This document shows positions 46,095 through 53,736 of a DNA stretch of 64,000 nt, one piece after another. Position 1 is the first letter of the stretch. Each line of letters opens with the position of its first letter. The DNA comes from ZC4RG30 sp035556135 (lineage in GTDB: Bacteria; Pseudomonadota; Gammaproteobacteria; Steroidobacterales; Steroidobacteraceae), in contig DATMFO010000006.1 of the NCBI GenBank assembly GCA_035556135.1, positions 158,505 through 222,504 on the forward strand, read 5' to 3'. The notes under the pieces were generated by a model. That model was not told the DNA's origin and did not search any database. It saw nothing but the letters and a program-made list of their open reading frames with translations. Both the position numbers and the translations under genes were made by a program.

Positions 46095-47449
46095 TGCGTT
46101 CACTGCGCTGGCTGCCCTGGCTGGCGGCATCGCTGGTGGTGGCCGTATACCTGCCGGCGCTTTCCGCGAGCTTCCAGTTCGATGACTGGCAGGTGGTGCT
46201 GGGCGACCCCCGGGTGACCTCGCTCGCTGCCTGGTGGGAGTCGATGCCCGGCATGCGCGCACTGGTGAAGCTCACCTTTGCGCTGAACCACTCGCTCAGT
46301 GCGGAAGTGGAGTCCTTCCGCGCCGTCAACATCGCGCTGCATGCCTGCAATACGGGACTGGTGTTCGTGCTGGTGCAAAGCCTGTCGCGCCGCCTGCGCA
46401 CGGCCGATGCCAACGGCGCCAACCTGGTTGCGGCGGTTACCGCGCTGGTATTTGCGTTGCATCCGGTGCAGACCGAATCGGTCACCTACATCGCGGCGCG
46501 ATCGAACCTCATTGCCGCGTTCTTCAGCCTGCTCGGGCTGCTGGCCTGGCTCAGGGGCAGGCAGCAGCAGGCCTGGCTGTGGTGGCCGCTGGCGGGGCTG
46601 TGTTATGTGGCAGCGCTGGCAGGCAAGGAAACCGCTGCGGTATTGCCGCTGGCGATGCTGCTGTGCCTGGCTGCAGAGCGCAGCTTCACGCGTCGCGACC
46701 TGGTGTTCCCCGCTGCACTGGTGCTGCTGTTGTGCGCGCTGCTGGCTGTGCTGTGGCCATGGTTGCCCTACGACTACCTGCTGCGCACCAGCCTGGAAAC
46801 GCGCGGACCGCTGCAGAACCTGCTGGCACAGACAGAAGGTGTGGGCTGGCTGGCGGGCCAGCTGCTGCGCTGGGATCTGCTCAATGCCGATCCCATGCTG
46901 GCACCTGTCAGGACAATCACGGCCGGTACCGCACTGCGGGCCGGCGTACTGCTCGCAGTGCTGGCGGCCGGTGTGCTTTCCCTGCGCCGGTTGCCGGCGC
47001 TGGGGTTCGGCATCCTGTGGTTCTTCCTGTGGCTGGCGCCTACAAACTCGCTGCTGGCGCGACTGGATGTAGCCAACGACCGCCAGCTCTATCTCGCGCT
47101 GGTGGGGCCGGGCTGGTGCGTGGCACATCTGTTCCTGCAGCTGCGTGCCCGTGCGTGGATTGCAACCCTGCTGCTCGCCATCCTGCTGGCCGCGGGAACA
47201 TGGACACGCAATCGCGTGTACGACACAGAGATCGGCTTCTGGCAGGACGTGACGGCGAAGTCACCACACAATGCGCGCGCGTGGAACAACCTGGGCATGG
47301 CGCTGGCTGCGGCCTGCCGTCCGCAGGCGGCCGCAGATGCATTCAGGGAAGCATCGCAGAGGGCGCCGGACGACTCGTTGCCGCAGGTCAACCTGGCCTT
47401 GCTGAAGCGGGGCGAACTCGACGTTGCCAGGCACTGCCCGCATCACTGA
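46094..47449 (+). CDS. TMTC-like polytopic membrane protein with C-terminal TPR
   Basis: A 451-residue protein with about ten hydrophobic helices. The start resembles GT-C type protein O-mannosyltransferase/TMTC proteins: FQFDDWQVVLGDPRV in the first loop carries the acidic pair, followed by ALVFALHPVQTESVTYIAAR and AALAGKETAAVLPL, hallmark stretches of that family. A TPR unit (NARAWNNLGMALAAACRPQA) ends the protein. A glycosyltransferase role is possible but unproven. It overlaps the carboxypeptidase gene by one base and is convergent, with zero gap, with the esterase gene. Confidence 0.82.
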   Translation: MRSLRWLPWLAASLVVAVYLPALSASFQFDDWQVVLGDPRVTSLAAWWESMPGMRALVKLTFALNHSLSAEVESFRAVNIALHACNTGLVFVLVQSLSRRLRTADANGANLVAAVTALVFALHPVQTESVTYIAARSNLIAAFFSLLGLLAWLRGRQQQAWLWWPLAGLCYVAALAGKETAAVLPLAMLLCLAAERSFTRRDLVFPAALVLLLCALLAVLWPWLPYDYLLRTSLETRGPLQNLLAQTEGVGWLAGQLLRWDLLNADPMLAPVRTITAGTALRAGVLLAVLAAGVLSLRRLPALGFGILWFFLWLAPTNSLLARLDVANDRQLYLALVGPGWCVAHLFLQLRARAWIATLLLAILLAAGTWTRNRVYDTEIGFWQDVTAKSPHNARAWNNLGMALAAACRPQAAADAFREASQRAPDDSLPQVNLALLKRGELDVARHCPHH

Positions 47450-48325
47450 TCACGCCAGGGCGAGCACTGTTTCGGCATAGCGCCGACCGAGCTCGCGATA
47501 CCCGGCCGGCGTGAAGTGCAGGCGATCCGGCCGGCTTTCGCACCCTCTGGATGAAACCACATGCGCTGTGGCCACGACCTTCGGCAGCTGCGCGATAATT
47601 TCATTGACGCTGGCGGCCGCGCCCTGCTGGTCGGCGTTGACGGTTTCACCTGCCAGCAGCGGCACTCCGGACGCGTCCAGCTTCAGGTCGGCAAGCAGGT
47701 TGCGGTAGATCCTTGCCACCTTTCCCGGCCACTCGGCGTCGTTGGTATTCGACTCGCCCTGGTGAAGCAGCACGCCCTTGATGACACCTTTTTGCATTGC
47801 CACCCGTGCCATGTCGACCAGGCGCTGGTACGGGCTGCCGCCGTAGCCTTCGATGATGGTCTTCATCCACGGTGCAGCCGTGGCTGCATAGGCCTCGTAC
47901 GTATCACGGTCGAAAAGCTCGATCTTGCAGCCGGCGACCGCCACGTTGACCACACCGACGCGCACGCGCCGGGGAAGTCGCGATACCAGCGTGCGCCCGA
48001 AGTAGTCGGCCGGGCAGAGACCGGTGGAACTGCGGCACAGCGGTGGTACGGCGGGATACCACTGGCCCCGCGAGCGCCCCTGGCTTGCGAAGTCCACTGC
48101 AGCCAGCATCTGGAACCGTGCATCGACATCGACCTTGTCCTGGGCCTCGATGCCGGGAAAACCCTCCATGTTCGACTGGCCGAATGCGAGATAGACATGG
48201 AAGTCCTGGTCGATGCCGGCGGGTTGCTCTGCGCCAATTGTCCGCGAGACCGGAGTGCCCAGCAACGCGGAGCCGGAGGCTGCGGTGGCAAGCAGGAACT
48301 TGCGACGGCGGATCGGAAGCGGCAT
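47450..48325 (-). CDS. Tat-exported SGNH esterase (sialate O-acetylesterase/SASA-like)
   Basis: A 291-residue protein. The N-terminus MPLPIRRRKFLLATA is a twin-arginine signal. The nucleophile block is VYLAFGQSNMEGFPG, then GVLLHQGESNTND and the catalytic Asp-His block RPDRLHFTPAGYRELG, the pattern of carbohydrate acetylesterases (CE6/SASA). It probably removes acetyl groups from a polysaccharide in the envelope; the substrate is unknown. The ATG at 48325 was preferred to frames further upstream because of the Tat motif. Confidence 0.85.
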   Translation of the reverse strand: MPLPIRRRKFLLATAASGSALLGTPVSRTIGAEQPAGIDQDFHVYLAFGQSNMEGFPGIEAQDKVDVDARFQMLAAVDFASQGRSRGQWYPAVPPLCRSSTGLCPADYFGRTLVSRLPRRVRVGVVNVAVAGCKIELFDRDTYEAYAATAAPWMKTIIEGYGGSPYQRLVDMARVAMQKGVIKGVLLHQGESNTNDAEWPGKVARIYRNLLADLKLDASGVPLLAGETVNADQQGAAASVNEIIAQLPKVVATAHVVSSRGCESRPDRLHFTPAGYRELGRRYAETVLALA

Positions 48326-48419
48326 GGACGGCTCCTCGTTGGTAGTCAGACGTGGTGCGCCGCCGCGTAGTGTGGCACACGGACCGGGGCAGGTCTTCGG
48401 CCCGCCCATCCGCGAGACG

Positions 48420-48454
48420 AAACGACCGCCGTCCCGGGGTCCGGGGCGGCGGTC
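48420..48454 (-). terminator. Intrinsic terminator after the repeat lipoprotein gene
   Basis: A long stem, GACCGCCG-(T)CCCGG around a 3-base loop (48424-48454), is followed on the minus strand by GTTTCGTC. It lies 32 bp past the stop of the gene at 48486-48779. The T-tract is short. Confidence 0.55.
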
Positions 48455-48485
48455 GACGTCGTGCCGGTGATGAAGCCAGGACCGG

Positions 48486-48779
48486 CTATTGGCCGGCCTT
48501 CTTCTCGTCAGCTGTCTTCACGTCGATGTCGGGCACGGTGACGGTCTTCTTCTCCGTCGTCACTGTGGGGACCTCGACCTCGACTTCCTTCTTTTCCACG
48601 CTCACGTCGGGCGTCGTGACCTCGTATTCAGGCAGGGTTACATTGCCTTCGCGGGTCTTGCTCACCTCGTACTGCGGCAGCGTGACATCACCTTCCTTGG
48701 TCTTGTCCACGTCGCAGCCCGCAAGCATGACGACGAGAGTGGTGATGGCGGCAACCTGCATCCTGTTTCCGGCTTTCAT
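48486..48779 (-). CDS. Small repeat-containing lipoprotein
   Basis: A 97-residue predicted lipoprotein. The signal ends in the lipobox VVMLAGCDVD. Two tandem near-copies of KT(K/R)EG(D/N)VTLP(Q/E)YEV follow, then degenerate Val/Glu/Lys strands (VEKKEVEVEVPTVTTEKK) in which a beta-strand-like VxVP unit recurs, and a charged end. GAGGAAG precedes the ATG at 48779. No family is recognised with certainty; the regular Val/Pro/Lys/Glu pattern suggests an extended surface or periplasmic stalk. Confidence 0.8.
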   Translation of the reverse strand: MKAGNRMQVAAITTLVVMLAGCDVDKTKEGDVTLPQYEVSKTREGNVTLPEYEVTTPDVSVEKKEVEVEVPTVTTEKKTVTVPDIDVKTADEKKAGQ

Positions 48780-49033
48780 TGTGGCTTCCTCCTCGGGTTC
48801 CATGCGCGGTCCGTAGCTGCAGTTTTCCGCATCCCGCGAAAGGCCGCGCTAGGGAGGAAGGCCGAGGCGTTGTCAGCGGGTTCCGGCCGGACAGCCCGAA
48901 TGGACCTGGCTGCCGCGCCCGGCACCCCTGAAATAGCCCCAGGCAAAGTCAGGTAGACTTGATTCACTCAGGTTCACGCTTGTGGCTGATGGCTGCTCCG
49001 GGCGGGAACCGCCGCATTGAAGGAGCCCCCCGA

Positions 49034-49588
49034 ATGAAATCCATTGCGCTGCTGTTCTCCTTGCTCGCTGCCGCTGTGCTGCCGGGATGCTCGAATGCCG
49101 ACCCTTCCGGCAAGCCGGAGCCGGCGGCGTCTGCCGCGGCGCAGCCTGCGGGACCGGTGGATGCCCAGGAGGCAGCCGATGTCGCCGCCATGGCCGCTGA
49201 CCCGCGCCTGGTCGTCGTGCACAAGAACGAAACCTGCGGCTGCTGCCACCTCTGGGTGGAGCACATGGAGAAGAACGGCTTCAAGGTGACCGTCCGCAAC
49301 GTTGCTGACCTCGGTGGCATCAAGGAGCGTGTGGGCGTTCCCGCCGGCATGGGCTCCTGCCACACAGCGCGTGTGGGCGGCTACTTCATCGAAGGGCACG
49401 TGCCTGCGGCCGACATCGCGAGGCTGCTCGACGAGAAGCCGGATGCAAAGGGACTGACGGTGCCGGGAATGCCGCTCGGTTCCCCGGGAATGGAAGTCGC
49501 CTCAGGCGAGACGCAGGCCTACGACGTGCACCTGGTCGCCCGGGATGGTGCAACGTCCGTGTTTGCCAGCCATGGGGGCGGACGCTGA
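49034..49588 (+). CDS. DUF411 metal-binding lipoprotein
   Basis: A 184-residue protein with a lipoprotein signal (AAAVLPGCSNAD), an Ala/Pro linker and a DUF411 domain. Likely metal ligands are in HKNETCGCCHLWVEHMEKNG (CxCC) and MGSCHTARVGGYFIEGHVP. DUF411 proteins occur near copper-handling genes and are predicted copper binders. The ATG at 49034 has the GGAG ribosome site and gives the signal peptide. It overlaps the next gene by one base (TGATG). Confidence 0.87.
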   Translation: MKSIALLFSLLAAAVLPGCSNADPSGKPEPAASAAAQPAGPVDAQEAADVAAMAADPRLVVVHKNETCGCCHLWVEHMEKNGFKVTVRNVADLGGIKERVGVPAGMGSCHTARVGGYFIEGHVPAADIARLLDEKPDAKGLTVPGMPLGSPGMEVASGETQAYDVHLVARDGATSVFASHGGGR

Positions 49589-49950
49589 TGACTTCCAGTT
49601 CGCGTACCAGGATCTACCTGAAGAAGACCTGTCCCTACTGCCTGAAACTCAGGATATTCCTCACCGAGGCCGGCATTGCCGGAAACTTCGACTTCACCGT
49701 CTTCGTCGACGGCGATGAAACCCACCAGGCAACCCGCGCGCGCATGCAGGCCGCAGGGCAGGAGCCAAGCTTCCCGGCGGCTGAAATCGATGGGGCACTT
49801 GTAACGGGGAGCGACGACCTGATCGCGCGATTCGCAAGGGATGCGCGCGTCGACCCCGCCAGGCTGCCCCTTCTGACGTACTACTCAGAAGGGGTCTTCC
49901 GCCGCCATGTCGAGATGCACCGCGAGCTGCGCGAACTGAAAAGCCGCTGA
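49588..49950 (+). CDS. Glutaredoxin-like thioredoxin-fold protein
   Basis: A 120-residue cytoplasmic protein with the glutaredoxin active site TCPYC in RIYLKKTCPYCLKLRIFLTE. The following pattern (VDGDETHQATRARMQAAGQE, PSFPAAEIDGALVTGSDDLI, with a cis-Pro in SFPA) matches the N-terminal domain of GST-like/glutaredoxin proteins. It is coupled to the DUF411 gene, hinting at thiol or metal redox work, although the partner is exported and this protein has no signal peptide. Confidence 0.83.
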   Translation: MTSSSRTRIYLKKTCPYCLKLRIFLTEAGIAGNFDFTVFVDGDETHQATRARMQAAGQEPSFPAAEIDGALVTGSDDLIARFARDARVDPARLPLLTYYSEGVFRRHVEMHRELRELKSR

Positions 49951-50134
49951 TCCACGCTGCAACGCGGCTGGACGCGCCCGGTGACGGATTCTTGCGGATA
50001 GCGGCAGCCGCTGAGCCCGGGCGCGTGGCGGGGCTTGCTCCCCTTGGCGGCACCGTGGCTGGGGGCCGGAAATACGCGCTATCCTCGCCAACTTCGGGGT
50101 ACTTGGCCTTTTTCAAAGGAAACAGGGGGGAGTC

Positions 50135-52903
50135 GTGGGCAGGAAATACCGGATTTTCGCTCTTTCATCGCTGGTGCCGGCAGTGCTGCTCGGCGGTGTG
50201 TTCGCCGTCGTGCAGGCGCAGAACGCCGGATCACCGGCAACCAGTCGCTGGTCCGACCCGGCCACCTGGCCAAACCGCAAGGTGCCGGCCGCGGGCGACA
50301 AGGTCGTCATCAGCAAGGACAAGCAGGTGGTGCTCGATGTCAGTCCGCCGGCGCTCGGTGGACTTTCGATCGACGGCAACCTCACTTTCTCCAACGACGC
50401 GGACCTGGAGCTGACCACCGAGTGGATCATGCTGCACGGTGAGCTCACGATCGGCACCGAAGCAAAGCCCCACACCCGCAAGGCCACCATCACCCTCACC
50501 GACAATGTGAAGGGCGAGGACGTGATGGCCGGCATGGGCGACCGCGGCATCATGATCTCCGGCGGCACGCTGAACCTGCATGGCAACACCACGCACACCT
50601 GGACCAAGCTCGCCGCCACGGCCAACGCCGGCGTGAACCGCATCCAGGTGCTGGATGCTTCCGGCTGGCGCGTGGGCGACGAGATCGTCCTGGCCTCGAC
50701 GGACTACAACCCCCGCCAGGCCGAGCGTCGCATCATCACCGCCATCAGCGGCAATGCCATCACGCTGGACAAGCCGCTGGAGTACATGCATTTCGGCAAG
50801 ATCACCTTCGGCGTGGACGAGCGCGGCGAGGTGGGCCTCTTGACGCGCAACATCAAGATCCAGGCTTCGGAAGATGCGGCCCAGTCCTTCTTCGGTGGCC
50901 ACATCATGGCCATGCCTTCCAGCACGATGAAGGTGTCGGGCATCGAGCTGAACCGCATGGGCCAGAACCTCACCCTGGCGCGTTATCCCATCCACTGGCA
51001 CCTGGTCGGTGATGCCAAGGGCCAGTACATCCGGAACGCGGCCATCCACGACACCTACAACCGCTGCGTGACCGTGCACGGCACGAACTACCTGAAGATC
51101 GAGAACAACGTGACCTACAACACCGTGGGCCACTGCTTCTTCCTCGAGGACGGCATCGAGCACAGCAACGAGTACGTGAAGAACCTGGCCATCCAGACCA
51201 AGTGCCACACCTCCAAGCCCTGCGTGCCGACCAACCTCGCCGCTTCCGGCGAGGTCAGCTACCGGTACGAGGATCGCGCGGCCGGCAGGCAGAGTGGCCA
51301 GCGCGCCGTGGCCAATGGCGATGCGAACGCCGACGTGCTGCTGCCCTCCGACAACACCGTGGCATCGTTCTGGATCACCAACCCGAACAACATCTACCGT
51401 GACAACGTGGCCGCCGGCTCCGACGAGAACGGCTTCTGGATGTCGCTGCCCGAGCACCCGAATGGCCAGTTCGAGGGCACCGAGATCAGCAAGAACACCT
51501 GGCCGCGCAACATGCCGCTGCGCGAGTTCAAGGGCAATGTCGCCCACTCGAACTACGACGGCTTCATGTTTGACCGCAACATCGCCGCCAACAACACCTT
51601 CGGCGTGACCGGCAACATGCACATATCGCGCGAGAATCCCGCCGACGGGCGCAGCAGGATCGTCGAGCAGGTGTTCGAGGACCTGACCTCCTACAAGAAC
51701 CGCAACGGCGGGTTCTGGGGCCGCGGCGAGGTGCGCACCATCCGCAACTACAAGTCCGCCGACAATGCCATCGGCTACACGCAGGCGTCCGGCCTGGGCG
51801 GCGGCGCGACGCCGGAAAACCCGTACACCTCACGCGTCGTGGACTCGCTGTTCGTGGGTGAGACGGAAAACATCGGCAACCCGGGCACGGAAGCAGAGAA
51901 GAAGGCCGGCCGCAGCCTGCCGAAGCCGATGCTGCCGGACTTCCCCATCCGTGGCTACGAGTACTACGACGCCCGCCACGACGTGGTGAATACCACCTTC
52001 CGCAATTTCCAGGACAACGCCACCCGCAAGACCGGCGCGCTTTCCTACCTGCTGTACACCAGCTTCGGGGTCAGCTCGAACAACACCATCGAGAAGGTGA
52101 AGTTCGAGAACGCCAAGCCAGTGTATTTCCCGCCGATGAAGGGCAATGCCAAGTGGGCCAATGACAATGGCAACAGCCAGGCCTACCGGACGGCCGTGAT
52201 CCGCGACAAGGACGGATCGCTGGGCGCCGGCCCCAATGCCTACGTCCTCATCCATGACGGCGAGAACGACAGCGTGGCCACCGACACGAAGGTCTGCGAG
52301 ATCAAGGCCAGCTGGAACGCTGCGGTCTGCAAGGGCGATGTCGGGCGGCTGAGTTTTGCTGGTCCGGGCGGAGCGCGCGCGGGCGGTCCGGGTGCGGCTC
52401 CGCGTGCCGGCGGTCCCGGCCCTGCCGGGGCTGCGGCTGCTGCCGCCGGGGCGGCTGCGCCGGCTCCGGCCTTCGGTGGAGGCGCCGCCCCGGCGCGTGG
52501 CGCCGGTGGTCCCGCAGCGCCCGGTGCGCCGGGAGCGCGCGCAGGTGGTCCCGGCGCGGCGCCAGCCCAGCCGCCCATTATCCTCAGCCGCAATGGCAAG
52601 GACCACACCATCGTCACGGGTGGGTCCAATGTCAGGACCGGCACCGAGATCAGGCTGACCACCGAAAGGCCGAATCTGGCCCTCCGACTGACGGAACTGG
52701 ACAAGGGCTCGTGGGTGGTCTTCGAGCTGCCGGGGTTCAATGCCGCGGCCTCGGGTACGCAGCAGGGCAGCCTGGATGCACTGCGCAAGGCCAGTGAGAC
52801 CTCCTGGTTCAAGGACAAGAACGCCCTCTGGGTGAAGGTGGTTTCCCCTGACAGTGGTCCTCTGGGCCTGGGTGGTGCAGCGACGCTCGAGGTCAGTCGC
52901 TGA
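50135..52903 (+). CDS. Exported G8-domain right-handed beta-helix protein (copy 1)
   Basis: A 922-residue protein from a GTG with AGGGGGGAG upstream. A signal peptide (to ~29, VVQAQ) is followed by a G8 domain (~37-125: SRWSDPATWPNRKVPAAGDK, GGLSIDGNLTF, WIMLHGELTIGTE) and a long Asn-rich parallel beta-helix (~200-600; YPIHWHLVGDAKGQYIRNAA, NNVTYNTVGHCFFLEDGIEH). A Gly/Ala/Pro low-complexity insert spans ~742-813, and a beta-rich end follows. The G8 plus beta-helix plan resembles vertebrate CEMIP/TMEM2, which act on hyaluronan; a carbohydrate-binding or cleaving role here is inference. A second copy starts at 63644. Confidence 0.85.
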   Translation: MGRKYRIFALSSLVPAVLLGGVFAVVQAQNAGSPATSRWSDPATWPNRKVPAAGDKVVISKDKQVVLDVSPPALGGLSIDGNLTFSNDADLELTTEWIMLHGELTIGTEAKPHTRKATITLTDNVKGEDVMAGMGDRGIMISGGTLNLHGNTTHTWTKLAATANAGVNRIQVLDASGWRVGDEIVLASTDYNPRQAERRIITAISGNAITLDKPLEYMHFGKITFGVDERGEVGLLTRNIKIQASEDAAQSFFGGHIMAMPSSTMKVSGIELNRMGQNLTLARYPIHWHLVGDAKGQYIRNAAIHDTYNRCVTVHGTNYLKIENNVTYNTVGHCFFLEDGIEHSNEYVKNLAIQTKCHTSKPCVPTNLAASGEVSYRYEDRAAGRQSGQRAVANGDANADVLLPSDNTVASFWITNPNNIYRDNVAAGSDENGFWMSLPEHPNGQFEGTEISKNTWPRNMPLREFKGNVAHSNYDGFMFDRNIAANNTFGVTGNMHISRENPADGRSRIVEQVFEDLTSYKNRNGGFWGRGEVRTIRNYKSADNAIGYTQASGLGGGATPENPYTSRVVDSLFVGETENIGNPGTEAEKKAGRSLPKPMLPDFPIRGYEYYDARHDVVNTTFRNFQDNATRKTGALSYLLYTSFGVSSNNTIEKVKFENAKPVYFPPMKGNAKWANDNGNSQAYRTAVIRDKDGSLGAGPNAYVLIHDGENDSVATDTKVCEIKASWNAAVCKGDVGRLSFAGPGGARAGGPGAAPRAGGPGPAGAAAAAAGAAAPAPAFGGGAAPARGAGGPAAPGAPGARAGGPGAAPAQPPIILSRNGKDHTIVTGGSNVRTGTEIRLTTERPNLALRLTELDKGSWVVFELPGFNAAASGTQQGSLDALRKASETSWFKDKNALWVKVVSPDSGPLGLGGAATLEVSR

Positions 52904-52937
52904 GCCATGCCCCGGTAACCATACCCCCGTAAAGAAA

Positions 52938-52963
52938 AAGGCCCCGGCGTTTGCCGGGGCCTT
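52938..52963. terminator. Bidirectional intrinsic terminator
   Basis: An 11-bp perfect stem, AAGGCCCCGGC / GCCGGGGCCTT, with loop GTTT. TTCGGTTTC follows on the plus strand, and the plus-strand AAAGAAA on the left gives TTTCTTT for the minus strand. It separates the G8 gene from the convergent TPR gene. Confidence 0.8.
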
Positions 52964-53008
52964 CGGTTTCAGCCAGGCAGCTGGCGAAATCCGGTCAGCG
53001 CTCCAGGG

Positions 53009-53626
53009 TCAGAGCGAAGCAACCCACGCTGCGAATTCCTCGCGCTCCTTCTGGGAGACGCTTGCCGGGAATGCCTTGTTGGCCTTCAGGAAATCCTGCA
53101 TCGACGTCTTGAGCGTTCCGGCATACGAAGGCTCCAGCTTCAGCAAGCGGGCATACGACTCCCTGGTCTGTGCCAGGCGCCCGGTGAGAAGGAACAGCTC
53201 GGCGCGGTATTCGATCGCCTCGGGATAATCGGGCGCCAGCGCCAGCGCCTTCTCATAGGCAGTCAGCGACTCCTCGTACTGGCCCAGCTTGCGGCTGGTG
53301 AAGCCGAGCATGTTCCAGCCTTCCTTCATTTGGGCGTCCGCAGCAACGGCCTTGCGGAAGCTTTCGCGCGCCTTCTCGAGGTTGGCCCTGATGCTGTCGC
53401 GGTACTGGCTGGCCATGGCCGGCATGCTCGCAGCCTCTGCCTCCAGCTTGGCCACGCTCTGCACAGCCTCGTGGCCGGCGTTGTAGTTGTTGCGCGCAAT
53501 GGTCTTGGGGTCCTGGGACGTTTCCGGCGCGTTGCGCGAGGGCATGGGACCATCGGGCACGGCCCAGGTGGCCAGCGGGGCAAGAGCCAGGATCGCAAAC
53601 GCGCAAGTCAGGCGGGTTCTGTGCAT
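53009..53626 (-). CDS. Exported TPR protein
   Basis: A 205-residue protein with a signal peptide (to ~22, LAPLATWAVP). Tetratricopeptide-like repeats follow (ESFRKAVAADAQMKEGWNML, YEESLTAYEKALALAPDYPE, TRESYARLLKLEPSYAGTLK). The ATG at 53626 has GAGGA upstream. TPR proteins mediate protein contacts; the partner is unknown. It shares strand with, and lies downstream of, the MauG-UnbV gene, so it may belong with it. Confidence 0.85.
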   Translation of the reverse strand: MHRTRLTCAFAILALAPLATWAVPDGPMPSRNAPETSQDPKTIARNNYNAGHEAVQSVAKLEAEAASMPAMASQYRDSIRANLEKARESFRKAVAADAQMKEGWNMLGFTSRKLGQYEESLTAYEKALALAPDYPEAIEYRAELFLLTGRLAQTRESYARLLKLEPSYAGTLKTSMQDFLKANKAFPASVSQKEREEFAAWVASL

Positions 53627-53736
53627 GATGATTCCTCGGTGGGGGCGGGCATCATACTGCGGCCGGAGCCGGCAGGTATCCGGATTCCTCGGCGGATGGG
53701 GCAGGGACGGCGCTACGCCGTCCCCCCCGGGGGGCT

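Noticed and set aside
50080..50085. Promoter shared by both G8 genes (TATCCT here, TATGCT at 63567)
   Set aside because: The GCGCTAT context is shared, but no -35 is visible and the distance to the start differs (55 and 77 bp), so it may be chance.
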